A stretch of 64,000 bases of DNA from contig NZ_VFPE01000001.1 in the NCBI RefSeq assembly GCF_006783905.1, positions 1,116,001 through 1,180,000 on the forward strand, written 5' to 3'. This DNA comes from Microbacterium kyungheense (GTDB taxonomy: Bacteria > Actinomycetota > Actinomycetes > Actinomycetales > Microbacteriaceae). The position numbers and the translations under genes are program-made. Positions within the stretch are counted from its first letter, which is position 1. Each line of letters opens with the position of its first letter. This document shows, piece by piece, positions 33,144-42,457 of the stretch. The notes under the pieces were generated by a model. That model did no database searches. It was not told the DNA's origin and saw only the letters and a program-made list of their open reading frames with translations.

Positions 33144-33239
33144 GAAGAGTGGTCCCCACGCCCCCTCCACGCATCGCTTCGCGCTGCGCGGAGCCTCGGG
33201 GCGCGGGGGCCCAGCCTCGGCCCGAGGCATCCACTCTTC
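33144..33239. terminator. Wide inverted repeat between yceI and the EamA gene
   Basis: GAAGAGTGG (33144-33152) and CCACTCTTC (33231-33239) bound a GC-rich segment that holds the small stem GCCTCGG/CCGAGGC. It ends exactly at the stop of the minus-strand EamA gene. Probably a bidirectional terminator. Confidence 0.55.
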
Positions 33240-34184
33240 TCATGTCTGCGCGACTCGACGACGGCGGAGGCGGTCCTGGGCGAGCAGGATGCCGAGGAAG
33301 ACGACGAGCGCGCCGACCGGCTCGTTCCAGCTGACCGTCTCGCCGAGGATCAGCACGCCGAGGACCACGCCGACGACCGGGGTGATGTAGGTGACCGTCG
33401 ATGCGCGGGTCGGGCCCCATGCGCGCACGGTGTTCTGGTTCCACACATACGCGATGCCGGTGCCCAGGCACCCCAGCAGCACCAGGCTCACGATGATGGG
33501 CACGTCCAGCCGCACCGGGGTGAGGACGAGGAACGGCGTGAGCACGGCCATCACGAGCCCCGCCATGGCGATGTAGCCGAAGGTGAAGGCGAGGGCCGAC
33601 ATGCCGGTGTTCGAGACGAAGCGGCGCATGTACGCGAAGCTGAACCCGTAGCTGGCCGTCGCGCCGAGGATCGCGATCTCGGCGATGAGGCTTCCGTCGA
33701 GCGAGACGCCCTGCCACGGCGCGATGATCACGACGACGCCGAGGATGCCGACGCCGATGCCGACGACCTGCAGCGCCTTGAGCCGCTCGACGCGGAAGAC
33801 GAGCCACGCCATGATCGCCGTCATGATCGGCGTCGTCGCGTTGAAGATGCTCGCGACGCCCGAGCTGACGTGCTGCTGGGCCCAGGAGAACAGCAGGAAC
33901 GGGATGACGCAGAAGGTCAGTCCCAGCACGAGCAGGTGGGCCCACACGCGCAGGCTGCGGGTGAGGTGCTCACGGCGCGCGAGGACCAGGATGCCGAGCG
34001 TCAGAGTGCCCAGCAGGATGCGCGTCCACGCGACCTGTGCCGGCGAGATGCCGGTGAGCGCGACCTTCATGAAGAGGAAGCTCGAGCCCCACACGATCCC
34101 CGCCAGCACGAACTGGACCGCGATCCAGCGCGGAGAGGGCAGGCGCGTCGCCGACGCTGCGGGTGTCGTCGATGTCGAGGTCAC
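33240..34184 (-). CDS. EamA/DMT-family transporter
   Basis: 314 residues with ten membrane segments in two EamA repeats (IVWGSSFLFMKVALTGISPAQVAWTRILLG in the first half; GPTRASTVTYITPVVGVVLGVLILGE in the second). This family exports metabolites or amino acids; the substrate is unknown. GTG 34184 is six bases after TACCGT (34191-34196, minus strand), a leaderless start. Confidence 0.9.
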   Translation of the reverse strand: MTSTSTTPAASATRLPSPRWIAVQFVLAGIVWGSSFLFMKVALTGISPAQVAWTRILLGTLTLGILVLARREHLTRSLRVWAHLLVLGLTFCVIPFLLFSWAQQHVSSGVASIFNATTPIMTAIMAWLVFRVERLKALQVVGIGVGILGVVVIIAPWQGVSLDGSLIAEIAILGATASYGFSFAYMRRFVSNTGMSALAFTFGYIAMAGLVMAVLTPFLVLTPVRLDVPIIVSLVLLGCLGTGIAYVWNQNTVRAWGPTRASTVTYITPVVGVVLGVLILGETVSWNEPVGALVVFLGILLAQDRLRRRRVAQT

Positions 34185-34292
34185 GGGGCCACGGTACGCG
34201 CGCTCGGCGGTGCGCGTGGCGGTGGGCGGGCGCGACGTCCGAAATCCGCCGACGTGCGACCGCCCGGCTACGGTGTCGCGACCGCACCCGTG

Positions 34293-35603
34293 TCAGGGCA
34301 CCGGGTTCTCGGCGTCGTAGGCGCGGAACCGCGGGCTGAGCCGCACGAGCGTGGCCACGATCCCGATGATGACGAATCCGCCGAGCAGCGGCGGGAACCA
34401 CAGCGCCGTGAGGGTCGCGAGAGTGCCGGCGTAGAGGGCCCCGAGGCGCGGACCGCCGGCCACCACCACGATGAAGATGCCCTGCAGCCTGCCGCGGATG
34501 GTGTCGGGCACGGCCGCCTGCACCATCGTGTTGCGGTAGATCGAACTGACGTTGTCGGCGGCGCCCGAGACGGCGAGCACGACGCATGCTGCCGCGATCA
34601 GCACGAGGTTCGGCGTATCGGTGTCGACCCCGCTCGGAGCGAACCAGCCGAGCGCCGCCGCACCGAGGACGAGCCCGAGTGCGGCGATCGCTCCGCCGTA
34701 GACGAGGATCGCGCGCTCGATACCCACTCCCTGGCGCCGTACCGCGCCGACGCGGCCCGAGAACAGGCTCGACGCGAACGCGCCGGCGGCGACCGAGGCC
34801 GTGAGGACGCCCGTCGTGATCGGGCCGCCACCGAGCAGCACGGCACCGATCGCGGGGAACAGCGAGAGCGGCTGGCCGAAGGTCATCGCGGTGATGTCCA
34901 GGATGAACTGCAGCCGGATGTTCGACGCGCGGCGCAGGAATCGCCAGCCGTCCCGCAGCGACTCCAGCCCGGGACGCACGATGACGCCCTCGGGGCGCAG
35001 GCGGGGGAGCGTCCACAGCCCGAGGAACAGCGAGGTCATCAGCAGCACGTCGAGGGTGTACGTCCACGCGTAGCCGGTGAAGGCGACGAGCACGCCGGCC
35101 AGCGCAGGCCCCGCCATCACCATGATGCCGACCGTGATCCCGCCGAGGGCGGATGCCGCCGCGAGCAGTTCGCGGGGGAGCAGCCGCGGCACGATGGCCT
35201 GACGCGTCGCCAGCACGATCGAGTTGGCGGCGGAGTTGACGACGCTGAGCGCGTACAGCCACCACACCGTCTCGAGCTGCGTCCAGGCGAGCACGGCGAG
35301 CAGGGCCGTCGAGCCGAACGTCACGGTCGCGGCGATGAGCGCCACCTTGCGGCGGTCGAAGGCATCGGCGAGCATGCCGCCGTAGATGCCCGCGATGATC
35401 ATCGGCACGAGCCCCGCGACCGCGATCATCGACACCGCGAACGTGGAGCCGGTGAGGTCGTACATCTGCAGCATGATCGCGACGATCGTCAGCTGCCCGC
35501 CGAGGCCCGCGAGGGTGGAGCCGATCCACATGCGTGCGAAGGCCGGGCTGGTGCGGAACGGCCGCAGGTCGATGAAGTGGCTGCGATGCGCTCCGGACTG
35601 CAC
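34293..35603 (-). CDS. MFS transporter (EntS/MFS_3-like)
   Basis: 436 residues, 12 predicted membrane segments. Family signs: [28 protein letters not shown] start, loop 2-3 [15 protein letters not shown], and [27 protein letters not shown] in the second half, as in EntS-like exporters. Substrate unknown; a drug or siderophore would be usual. GTG 35603 is seven bases after TACGCT (35611-35616, minus strand), leaderless. Confidence 0.9.
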   Translation of the reverse strand: MQSGAHRSHFIDLRPFRTSPAFARMWIGSTLAGLGGQLTIVAIMLQMYDLTGSTFAVSMIAVAGLVPMIIAGIYGGMLADAFDRRKVALIAATVTFGSTALLAVLAWTQLETVWWLYALSVVNSAANSIVLATRQAIVPRLLPRELLAAASALGGITVGIMVMAGPALAGVLVAFTGYAWTYTLDVLLMTSLFLGLWTLPRLRPEGVIVRPGLESLRDGWRFLRRASNIRLQFILDITAMTFGQPLSLFPAIGAVLLGGGPITTGVLTASVAAGAFASSLFSGRVGAVRRQGVGIERAILVYGGAIAALGLVLGAAALGWFAPSGVDTDTPNLVLIAAACVVLAVSGAADNVSSIYRNTMVQAAVPDTIRGRLQGIFIVVVAGGPRLGALYAGTLATLTALWFPPLLGGFVIIGIVATLVRLSPRFRAYDAENPVP

Positions 35604-35680
35604 TCTGTCGAGCGTACCGGCGCTGCGGCAGGGGGAGTTCGCCGCGGCAGCCGCGGTCCCTCAGTGCGCGTGCGGGCTGG

Positions 35681-35775
35681 TAGACTCTTCAGGTTGCCGT
35701 TGGATCGGCCGCGGAGAAAGAGAGCTCGCACATCGGGTGACGGGCACCGCGCAACAAGCAGAGAGGGGATCACCT
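35681..35775 (+). promoter_or_regulatory. rpsO promoter and leader
   Basis: A TAGACT -10 box (35681-35686) predicts an ~83-base leader. The leader holds a small GGTG/CACC hairpin near 35736-35748, then GAGAGGGG before ATG 35776. Many rpsO leaders are bound by S15 itself; this hairpin is a candidate site. Confidence 0.55.
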
Positions 35776-36045
35776 ATGGCACTGGAAGCAGACGTCAAGA
35801 AGGCGATCATCGAAGAGTACGCGACGCACCCCGGTGACACCGGATCCCCCGAGGTGCAGGTCGCGATGCTGACGCAGCGCATCAAGGACCTCACCGAGCA
35901 CCTGAAGGAGCACAAGCACGACCACCACTCGCGTCGTGGTCTGTTCCTGCTCGTGGGTCAGCGCCGCCGTCTCCTGGGCTACCTCCAGGACATCGACATC
36001 AACCGTTACCGCTCGCTCATCGAGCGCCTCGGTCTCCGTCGATAA
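35776..36045 (+). CDS. rpsO: 30S ribosomal protein S15
   Basis: 89 residues: [57 protein letters not shown] is the S15 signature. S15 binds 16S rRNA early in assembly. It stands as a single gene with its own promoter and terminator, whereas rpsO is usually followed directly by pnp, here 22 kb away. Confidence 0.98.
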   Translation: MALEADVKKAIIEEYATHPGDTGSPEVQVAMLTQRIKDLTEHLKEHKHDHHSRRGLFLLVGQRRRLLGYLQDIDINRYRSLIERLGLRR

Positions 36046-36084
36046 GGCACCGACCAGCGTTCAATCGCGCAAAACATTCTTGAG

Positions 36085-36115
36085 AAGGCCTCCCCACGGT
36101 GTGGGGAGGCCTTCG
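36085..36115. terminator. Terminator between rpsO and surE
   Basis: A perfect 14-bp stem (36085-36098 with 36102-36115, arm GAAGGCCTCCCCAC), three-base loop, then GTCGTTT. It serves rpsO and possibly the convergent surE. Confidence 0.92.
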
Positions 36116-36119
36116 TCGT

Positions 36120-36884
36120 TTACGGACGCGGGGATGCCTCGTGCTCGGCGAACCCCAACGGCACATGCGAGACGGGGTCGAGGCCGGTGAGCGTCACCCA
36201 GCCCTCCGCGAGATAGGCGGCGTCGCTGCCGGGTTCAGGCGTGTTGGGGAGGTCCTCGACGGCGAGGCGGATGTGCCCGGCGTCGCGCTCCGTGAGCGTG
36301 GTCTGCACGATGCCGAAGGGCGCCAGCGCCGCCTCGACCACACCGCGATGCGACGGCGTGTTCGGCACATTGAGGTTCACGACCGTGCCGCGAGGGCGGC
36401 CGAGCAGGAAGGGCAGGAGCTCGATCGCGACGGCGGCTGCGGCATCCCAGTGGAACTCCACCGGGTTCATGCCCACGTCCAGCGAGACCGCCTCGCCCCA
36501 CGCGCCGTTCAGGCCTCCCGTGAGCGCTGCGCCGACCGTGCCGGAGTGCAGGATGGCCCGGCCGACGTTGGCGCCGTGGTTGACCCCCGACAGCACCAGC
36601 TCCGCCGGCTCGCCGAACGCGCCGTGCGCGGCGATGAGCGCCACGAGCCCGGGACCGCCGCGCACCGCGAACGCGGGGACGCCGTCGAGGCCCGGCAGCT
36701 CGCGTCGCTCGATGGCGATGCGGCCGCCCTCCTCTGCGGCGACGATCGAGGCGCTGGTTCCACTGGACTGCCGCATCGGCGCCGCCACCGTCACATCCAG
36801 TCCGGCTGCCTGCGCCGCGCGAGCGAGCGCGTGCAGGCCCGGGGCGTCGATGCCGTCGTCGTTGGTGATGAGCGTGCGCGTCAT
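36120..36884 (-). CDS. surE: 5'/3'-nucleotidase SurE
   Basis: 254 residues. TLITNDDGIDAPGLHAL holds the metal-binding Asp pair and VLSGVNHGANVG the conserved Asn; HSGTVGAALTG follows. SurE dephosphorylates nucleoside monophosphates and exopolyphosphate. The ATG overlaps the stop of the upstream PfkB gene (ATGA), so the two are co-translated and may act in the same nucleotide or sugar salvage. Confidence 0.93.
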   Translation of the reverse strand: MTRTLITNDDGIDAPGLHALARAAQAAGLDVTVAAPMRQSSGTSASIVAAEEGGRIAIERRELPGLDGVPAFAVRGGPGLVALIAAHGAFGEPAELVLSGVNHGANVGRAILHSGTVGAALTGGLNGAWGEAVSLDVGMNPVEFHWDAAAAVAIELLPFLLGRPRGTVVNLNVPNTPSHRGVVEAALAPFGIVQTTLTERDAGHIRLAVEDLPNTPEPGSDAAYLAEGWVTLTGLDPVSHVPLGFAEHEASPRP

Positions 36885-37888
36885 CGCTCCTCCTCCGGGT
36901 CGGCCAGTGCCGCCAGCCCGTCCGGGCTCACATGGCCGGTGACGGACTGATCGACCCCGGCGGCGGAGTCGTCGACGATCTCGCGCACCGCGACGGACTC
37001 GCGAAGGAGCGCGATGGCCTCGGGGTCGCCCGTGCCGAGGCCGTGGCGCGTGACGTTGAGCGCTCCTGCCGCCGCACCGGTGACGATCGCCTCGCGGACC
37101 GGCTCGCCCCGTGCGATGCCGGCAGCCACTCCGGCCGTCAGCGAGTCGCCGGCTCCGCGCGTGTCGGCGACCTCCATCCGCGGCGCCGCCACCTCGACGA
37201 AGCCTTCGCCGTCCAGCATCAGCAGCGGCTCGCTGGACCGTGAGACGATCACCACTCCGGCACCTCGACGGCGCAGTTCGCGCATCGCGCGCAGGAGCTG
37301 CTCGGCGGTGTCGTCCGTGGTCAGGCCATCGTCGGCCAGCTCTTCGTGGCTCACCTTGAGCACATCCACGCCACCCTCCAGCGCGGCGGCCAGCCGTTTG
37401 CCCGCGAGGTCCGCGACGACCGTCGCGCCGCCCTTGCGAAGGTCGGCGGACAGGCGCCGGTAGGTGTCGGCCGGCAGCGTCTCGTCGCCCGCGGGACCAC
37501 TGAGGATCGCGATCCCCGAGGCCAGCCCCTCGCGCAGGGCCACCCCGTACAGCTCGTCCAGGTCGTGGCGGGCCAGCGGCTCGCCCTCGGTCTCGGCGAT
37601 GATGCGGCGCTCGCCGCCGCGGCGGTCGTGGACGTAGGCCGAGCCCTTGCCCGGGCGGTCGACCCCGACGACGGTGAAGCCCTCGTCTTCGAGCAGGTGG
37701 CGCAGCATCCGCCCGATCTCGCCGGTGAGCGAGCAGCACATGGTGACCGATGCGCCGAGCCGCAGGAGCATGCGGGCCTGCCAGACCCCCTGGCCGCCGG
37801 CGTGCAGATGGATGTCGGGCTCGCCGCCGTGCTCCTCGACGGTGACGGTGAGCGTCGGGGACGGTGCGAAGATCGTGACGTCGCTCAT
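36881..37888 (-). CDS. PfkB-family sugar kinase (1-phosphofructokinase-like)
   Basis: 335 residues. GGQGVWQARMLLRLGASVTMCC near the N-terminus resembles the FruK GGKGVNVA region, and DTRGAGDSLTAG is the PfkB anion-hole and catalytic Asp motif. The substrate is uncertain. ATG 37888 is seven bases after TAGCGT (37896-37901, minus strand), a leaderless start. Coupled to surE. Confidence 0.88.
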   Translation of the reverse strand: MSDVTIFAPSPTLTVTVEEHGGEPDIHLHAGGQGVWQARMLLRLGASVTMCCSLTGEIGRMLRHLLEDEGFTVVGVDRPGKGSAYVHDRRGGERRIIAETEGEPLARHDLDELYGVALREGLASGIAILSGPAGDETLPADTYRRLSADLRKGGATVVADLAGKRLAAALEGGVDVLKVSHEELADDGLTTDDTAEQLLRAMRELRRRGAGVVIVSRSSEPLLMLDGEGFVEVAAPRMEVADTRGAGDSLTAGVAAGIARGEPVREAIVTGAAAGALNVTRHGLGTGDPEAIALLRESVAVREIVDDSAAGVDQSVTGHVSPDGLAALADPEEER

Positions 37889-37981
37889 GCCTGCGACGCT
37901 AGGCCGGTGCTCCGGCGGTCGCGACCCCCTTGCGGGCGCCCACCGCGCCTGCAAGACGCCGGTGGGGACGGAAGGGCGCGG

Positions 37982-39022
37982 TCAGGTCGTCGGGGTCGCG
38001 CGCGCGGCCACGAGGTCGGCGTGGTGGATCTCGGCGACGTCCGGGTGGGCGCGCAGACGAGACTTCAGCGCGTTCTCGCCGTAGAGCGCGTGGATCGGGT
38101 TGGCAGGATCCTGCGTGACGCCGCGCGCCTGCGCCGCGAGCTCGGCCGGCAGCTCGATGAGCGGCAGGCGCTTGTCGAGGGCGGGATTGAAGAAGAACGG
38201 GACCGAGATGCGGTCGTCGGGGAACGTCGGCGAGATCACGCGGTGCTTCGTCGCGATCAGGTAGCCCTGCGTGGCGTACTCGAGCAGCTCGCCGATGTTG
38301 ACGACGAAGGCGCCGGCGACCGGAGGAGCGTCGACCCAGTGCCGCTCGCCGGTGGCAGTGTCCTCCCGCTCGACCCGGAGCCCTCCCTTGCCCGGCTCGA
38401 CCCACAGCAGAGTCAGCACGCCGGAGTCCTTGTGGGCGCCGACGCCCTGCTGGGGCGTGGGATCCTCCTTGCCGGGGTAGCGCACGATCTTGATGAGGGT
38501 CGAGGGCTCGCCGAAGTGCTCGTCGAAGTAGTTCTCGGGCGCGCCGAGCGAGAGCGCCCACGCGCGCAGCAGCTTGCGGGCGACGCCCGACAGGTGATCG
38601 TGCCATTCCGAGACGACCTCACGCAGCTCGGGCTGCGCCTGCGGCCACAGGTTGGGGCCGATGAGGCGCGAGAAGTCGGGTGCGGCGGGATCGGTGACCG
38701 CCTCGCGCTCGGGCCCGATGTCGATCTGCTCCCGCCAATCGACCTTGCCCTGCGTGCGCTCGCCGCCGACACGCGTGTAGCCGCGGAAATGGGGGCTGTT
38801 GATGTTCTCGATCGCCAGCTTGTCGGCGTCGGGCAGGGCGAAGAAGTCGCGCGCGGCCCGGTGCAGTCGTGCCTCCAGCTCGGGCGAGACGCCGGTGCCG
38901 GTGAGGTAGAAGAACCCGACGTCGTGCGTCGCGGCGCGCAGGTCGTCGCGGAACCGCGCGGCGGCCTCGGGTCCCGCGTCGAGCCGGGAGAGGTCGAGGA
39001 TCGGCAGGTTGAGCTCCGTCAT
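37982..39022 (-). CDS. 2-oxoglutarate/Fe(II)-dependent oxygenase, isopenicillin-N-synthase-like
   Basis: 346 residues with the DIOX_N start (LPILDLSRLD, THDVGFFYLTGTGV) and the 2OG-Fe(II) domain: Fe ligands His and Asp in GAHKDSGVLTLLW, distal His in ATKHRVISP, and Arg for 2-oxoglutarate in RISVPFFFNP. The substrate is unknown. ATG 39022 is six bases after TAGCCT (39029-39034, minus strand), leaderless. Confidence 0.9.
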   Translation of the reverse strand: MTELNLPILDLSRLDAGPEAAARFRDDLRAATHDVGFFYLTGTGVSPELEARLHRAARDFFALPDADKLAIENINSPHFRGYTRVGGERTQGKVDWREQIDIGPEREAVTDPAAPDFSRLIGPNLWPQAQPELREVVSEWHDHLSGVARKLLRAWALSLGAPENYFDEHFGEPSTLIKIVRYPGKEDPTPQQGVGAHKDSGVLTLLWVEPGKGGLRVEREDTATGERHWVDAPPVAGAFVVNIGELLEYATQGYLIATKHRVISPTFPDDRISVPFFFNPALDKRLPLIELPAELAAQARGVTQDPANPIHALYGENALKSRLRAHPDVAEIHHADLVAARATPTT

Positions 39023-39097
39023 GAGGCGAGGCTAGGCGGATGCCGCGTCCTCCGCCCGATTGTTGCCCTCGGTTACCCGCGCCGGTGGGTGACGACG

Positions 39098-39143
39098 GCG
39101 AAGGGGTGGATCGCCGCAGCCCGCGACGATCCACCCCCTTCGC
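39098..39143. terminator. Terminator after the epoxide hydrolase gene
   Basis: AAGGGGTGGATCG (39101-39113) pairs with CGATCCACCCCCTT (39127-39140) with one bulged base; GCG/CGC extends the stem. Located just after the minus-strand stop. Confidence 0.75.
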
Positions 39144-39160
39144 TGCTCCCGGCGCGCCGG

Positions 39161-40303
39161 CTATGCGCTCGCGAAGAACGAGCGGATGTCGGCGACCAAC
39201 AGGTCGGGGACCTCGAGGGCGGCGAAGTGGCCGCCGCGCTCGAAGCGGCTCCAGTGCACGATGTTCGCGTTGTCGCGTTCGGCGAATACCCGGATCGTCT
39301 GGAAGTCGTCCGCGAAGACCGCGACGCCGGTGCGCGCCGTGCTCACCTGCGGTGCCGCATCCGCCAGCGCGTTCTCGCGGTAGGCGCGGCTCATGCCGGC
39401 CGACGCGTTGGCGAACCACGCGACGCTCACCTCGGTCAGGATCGTGTCGAGCGGGACGAGCGAGGTGCCGTTGCCGAACGACGTGAACAGCTCGGCGTAG
39501 GCGAGGTGGCCGACGGGGGAGTCCGACAGCGCGGCGGCGATGGTCTGCGGACGCGACGCGTTCATCGTGTTGTACGCGCCCACGGACTGGAACCACTGCA
39601 TGTGCTCCAGGCCCGCGTAATCCTGCGGTTCCAGCTTCTCGAACTCGGCCGGGTCGCCCGACGGGAACGAGAACAGCTGAAGCACGTGCAGCCCGAGGAA
39701 GCCCGCCGGATCCTGCAGGCCGAGCTCGCGCGCCACCATCGCACCGTTGTCGCTGCCGTGGATACCGTACGAGTCGTAGCCGAGGCGTCGCATCAGCACG
39801 TCGTAGGCCGCGGCCACGCGTGCCGTCGTCCAGCCCGCCTCGGTCACCGGCTGGCTGAATCCGAACCCGGGTGCGTCGGGCACGACGACGTCGAACGCGT
39901 CCTCGGCGCGGCCCCCGTGCGCCACGGGATCCACGAGAGGCCCGATCATGTCGAGGTAGTCCACGAACGACCCCGGGTACGTGTGGGCGAGGAGCAGCGG
40001 CGTCGCGCCCTCGTGCGGCGAGCGCACGTGCACGAAGTGGATGTTCTGCCCGTCGATCTCGGTCGTGAAGTGGGGGAACTCGTTCATGCGCGCCTCGGCG
40101 GCACGCCAGTCGAATCCGTCGCGCCACCGGGCGACGGCCTCGGTCAGGAAGCTGTTGGGGGTTCCGGACTCCCAGTCGTCGACCGGCGCGGGCTGCGGGA
40201 GCCGCGTGCGGGCGAGGCGCGCGGTCAGGTCGTCGACGTCGGCCTGCGGCACGGCGATGCGGAACGGGTGGATGCCGGTGGTCTGAGCGGTTGCGGTGTT
40301 CAT
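39161..40303 (-). CDS. Epoxide hydrolase (EHN-domain alpha/beta hydrolase)
   Basis: 380 residues. The N-terminal EHN lid (about 10-110: FRIAVPQADVDDLTARLARTRLP, GFDWRAAEARMNEFPHF) is diagnostic. The nucleophile is the Asp in GIHGSDNGAMVA, HTYPGSF is the oxyanion region, and the His lies in FERGGHFAALEVPD. It should open epoxides to diols. ATG 40303 is seven bases after TAACGT (40311-40316, minus strand), leaderless. It is divergent from a WYL regulator. Confidence 0.92.
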   Translation of the reverse strand: MNTATAQTTGIHPFRIAVPQADVDDLTARLARTRLPQPAPVDDWESGTPNSFLTEAVARWRDGFDWRAAEARMNEFPHFTTEIDGQNIHFVHVRSPHEGATPLLLAHTYPGSFVDYLDMIGPLVDPVAHGGRAEDAFDVVVPDAPGFGFSQPVTEAGWTTARVAAAYDVLMRRLGYDSYGIHGSDNGAMVARELGLQDPAGFLGLHVLQLFSFPSGDPAEFEKLEPQDYAGLEHMQWFQSVGAYNTMNASRPQTIAAALSDSPVGHLAYAELFTSFGNGTSLVPLDTILTEVSVAWFANASAGMSRAYRENALADAAPQVSTARTGVAVFADDFQTIRVFAERDNANIVHWSRFERGGHFAALEVPDLLVADIRSFFASA

Positions 40304-40374
40304 GTCCCTGACGTTACGGTTCAATCAGGCAAGTTCTCTTCCTGTTATACCGACGTCATACGAGGAGATCGTGA

Positions 40375-41325
40375 ATGGCCGACACCTCGGCGCGCATGCT
40401 GGCGCTGCTGGCGCTGCTGCAGGGGCGTCCGCACTGGCCGGGGCCCGAGCTCGCGGCGCGGCTCGGCGTCTCGGTGCGCACGATCCGCAACGACATCGAA
40501 CGTCTGCGCGGGCTCGGATACCCCGTCGAGGCGGAGCGCGGCCGGGCGGGATCGTATCGCCTCTCCGCCGGAGGCAAGCTGCCGCCCCTGCTCCTGGACG
40601 ACGAGGAGGCCGTGGCGGTCGCGATCGGCCTGCGCGTGGCGCGCGGCGTGGCCGGTGTCGACGAGGCCGGTGCGCGTGCACTGGCGAAGCTGCTGCAGGT
40701 GCTGCCCGAGCGGCTGCGCCCGACCGTCGACGCGGTCGCCGCGACCGTCGACAGCGGTCCCGAGAACGTCGGCACCGATGCGCCCGATCCCGAGGTCGAC
40801 CCCGCGGTGCTCCGTGCCGTCGCCCAGGCGGTGCGCGCGGGGGAGTGGCTGCGCTTCGACGACCGCGGCACTCCTCGGCGCGTCGAGCCGTATCGGCTGC
40901 TCAGCTGGCAGCGGCGGTGGTACCTCGTCGCGCGGGATCCCGACACCGCGGAGTGGGAGACGTTCCGGCTCGACTGGATCGAACCGAGGATGCCCACGCG
41001 CCGGCCCTTCGAGCCGGTTGCCGTCCCCGGCGGCGACTTCACGGCCTTCGCGCTCCGGTCGATCGCGGCGGGCGGCTGGAACGTCCACGCGCGGCTGCGC
41101 ATCGCCGCACCGGCCGAGCGGGTGATCGCACGCATCAACCCCACCGTCGGCGTGGTCGAGGCCGTCGATCCCGAGACCTCGGTGCTCGTCACGGGCGCCG
41201 ACAGCCTCGAGACGATCGCGGCCTACATCGGCATGCTCGGCATGGACTTCACCGTCGATTCGCCCGCCGAGCTGGCGCCTCACCTGCTGCGCCTCGCTGA
41301 GCGTTACACGCGCGCCGCAGGCTGA
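40375..41325 (+). CDS. WYL-domain helix-turn-helix transcriptional regulator (YafY-like)
   Basis: 316 residues. N-terminal HTH_11 (PGPELAARLGVSVRTIRNDIERLRGLGYPV), then a WYL domain (RVEPYRLLSWQRRWYLVARDPD) and a WCX-like C-terminus. Such regulators sense nucleic acid or small ligands and often control the divergent neighbour. The 71-base region to the epoxide hydrolase contains CAGG-N11-CCTG and TGACG/CGTCA pairs. ATG 40375 has GAGGAG upstream. Confidence 0.9.
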   Translation: MADTSARMLALLALLQGRPHWPGPELAARLGVSVRTIRNDIERLRGLGYPVEAERGRAGSYRLSAGGKLPPLLLDDEEAVAVAIGLRVARGVAGVDEAGARALAKLLQVLPERLRPTVDAVAATVDSGPENVGTDAPDPEVDPAVLRAVAQAVRAGEWLRFDDRGTPRRVEPYRLLSWQRRWYLVARDPDTAEWETFRLDWIEPRMPTRRPFEPVAVPGGDFTAFALRSIAAGGWNVHARLRIAAPAERVIARINPTVGVVEAVDPETSVLVTGADSLETIAAYIGMLGMDFTVDSPAELAPHLLRLAERYTRAAG

Positions 41326-41358
41326 GTGGACATCGCCCGGAGCGGTCGAGTAGCGTCA

Positions 41359-41380
41359 AAGGTAAGGCTCACCTTACGAT
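41359..41380 (+). promoter_or_regulatory. Iron box (DtxR/IdeR-type) over the efeUOB promoter
   Basis: AAGGTAAGGCTCACCTT (41359-41375) is close to the 19-base DtxR/IdeR consensus TWAGGTTAGSCTAACCTWA. It directly abuts a TACGAT -10 box (41375-41380). Iron-loaded repressor would cover the promoter, so the operon should be induced by iron limitation. Confidence 0.85.
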
Positions 41381-41458
41381 TGATGTCGCCCGATCGACGT
41401 CCAGGTGCGCCGGGTGCGACGGAGCGCCGCTCGTCCGCCAAGAAACTCAGGGATCCCC

Positions 41459-42457
41459 TTGCTCGCCACGTTCCTCATCGGCCTGCGTGAAGGCCTCGAA
41501 GCCGCGCTCGTCGTCGGCATCCTCGTCGCGTACGTGACCCGGCTCGATCGCCGGGACGTGCTCCCGCGACTGTGGGTCGGCATCGGACTCGCCGTCGCCC
41601 TCGCGCTCGTCATCGGCGCGACGCTCACGTTCGGGTCGTACACGCTGACATTCCAGGGCCAGGAGATCCTGGGCGGCACCTTGTCGCTGCTGACCGTGGC
41701 GATGGTCACCTGGATGATCTTCTGGATGCAGAAGACCGCCCGCACCATGAAGCGGTCGCTGGAAGGCGGTCTCGACCGCGCGCTCGCCGTGGGGAGCCTC
41801 TGGGCGCTCGTCGCGATCGGCTTCGTCTCGGTCGCCCGCGAAGGCGTCGAGACGACGCTCCTGCTGTGGTCGATGGTGCAGTCGTTCGGCGACGCGCCGG
41901 CCGCGCTCACCGGTGCGCTGCTGGGGCTGGCCGTCGCCGTCGTGCTCGGCTGGCTGCTCGCCCGCGGCATGCTCAAGCTCGACCTGCGTCGCTTCTTCGC
42001 CTGGACCGGCGGCTTCCTCATCATCGTGGCCGCCGGCGTGCTCGCGTACGCGATCCACGACCTGCAGGAGGCCGGTGTCTTCCCCGGCCCGTTCACCGAG
42101 GCCGCCCCCGTGGACGCCGCCACCGGTGCCGTCCTCGTGGGCTGGGCCGCGTTCCCGTTCGGCTGGGCGTTCGACGTGACCGGCGCGATCCCGCCCGGCT
42201 CGGTGCTCGCCACCGTGCTCCAGGCGACCGTCGGGTTCATGCCGCGCATGTCGTGGATCCAGGTCGTCGCGTGGATCCTCTATGTCGCGATCGTCGGCGC
42301 AGTCTGGGCGCGCCGGCAGTTCGCGCCGCGCACGCCCGCGACGACGGCATCCACCGCTCCCGCCACGGCGCCGGCATCCACGGCTCCCGCCGGTGCGGCG
42401 GAGCCGCCCGCCGCCTCCTCGACCGCTCCCGTCCTGTCCCCGCAAGGAGAAGCATGA
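41459..42457 (+). CDS. efeU: Iron permease EfeU (FTR1 family)
   Basis: 332 residues, seven membrane segments, with the two iron-pathway motifs REGLE (IGLREGLEAALVV) and REGVE (VAREGVETTLLL). The C-terminal ~45 residues are Ala/Pro/Thr-rich. TTG 41459 is chosen because it starts the conserved LLATFLIGLREGLE segment; earlier GTGs add an atypical basic leader. It overlaps efeO (ATGA). Confidence 0.92.
   Translation: MLATFLIGLREGLEAALVVGILVAYVTRLDRRDVLPRLWVGIGLAVALALVIGATLTFGSYTLTFQGQEILGGTLSLLTVAMVTWMIFWMQKTARTMKRSLEGGLDRALAVGSLWALVAIGFVSVAREGVETTLLLWSMVQSFGDAPAALTGALLGLAVAVVLGWLLARGMLKLDLRRFFAWTGGFLIIVAAGVLAYAIHDLQEAGVFPGPFTEAAPVDAATGAVLVGWAAFPFGWAFDVTGAIPPGSVLATVLQATVGFMPRMSWIQVVAWILYVAIVGAVWARRQFAPRTPATTASTAPATAPASTAPAGAAEPPAASSTAPVLSPQGEA

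Noticed and set aside
32973..35837. A 954-codon open frame antisense to the two exporter genes
   Set aside because: Low-complexity Arg/Asp/Glu/Gln composition with no domain, while the opposite strand encodes intact EamA and MFS proteins.
37346..41125. A 1259-codon open frame on the plus strand through the PfkB, 2-oxoglutarate oxygenase, epoxide hydrolase and WYL genes
   Set aside because: It is antisense to three genes with clear catalytic motifs and out of frame with the WYL gene. Its Arg/Gly/His/Val-rich composition is typical of a GC-rich shadow frame.
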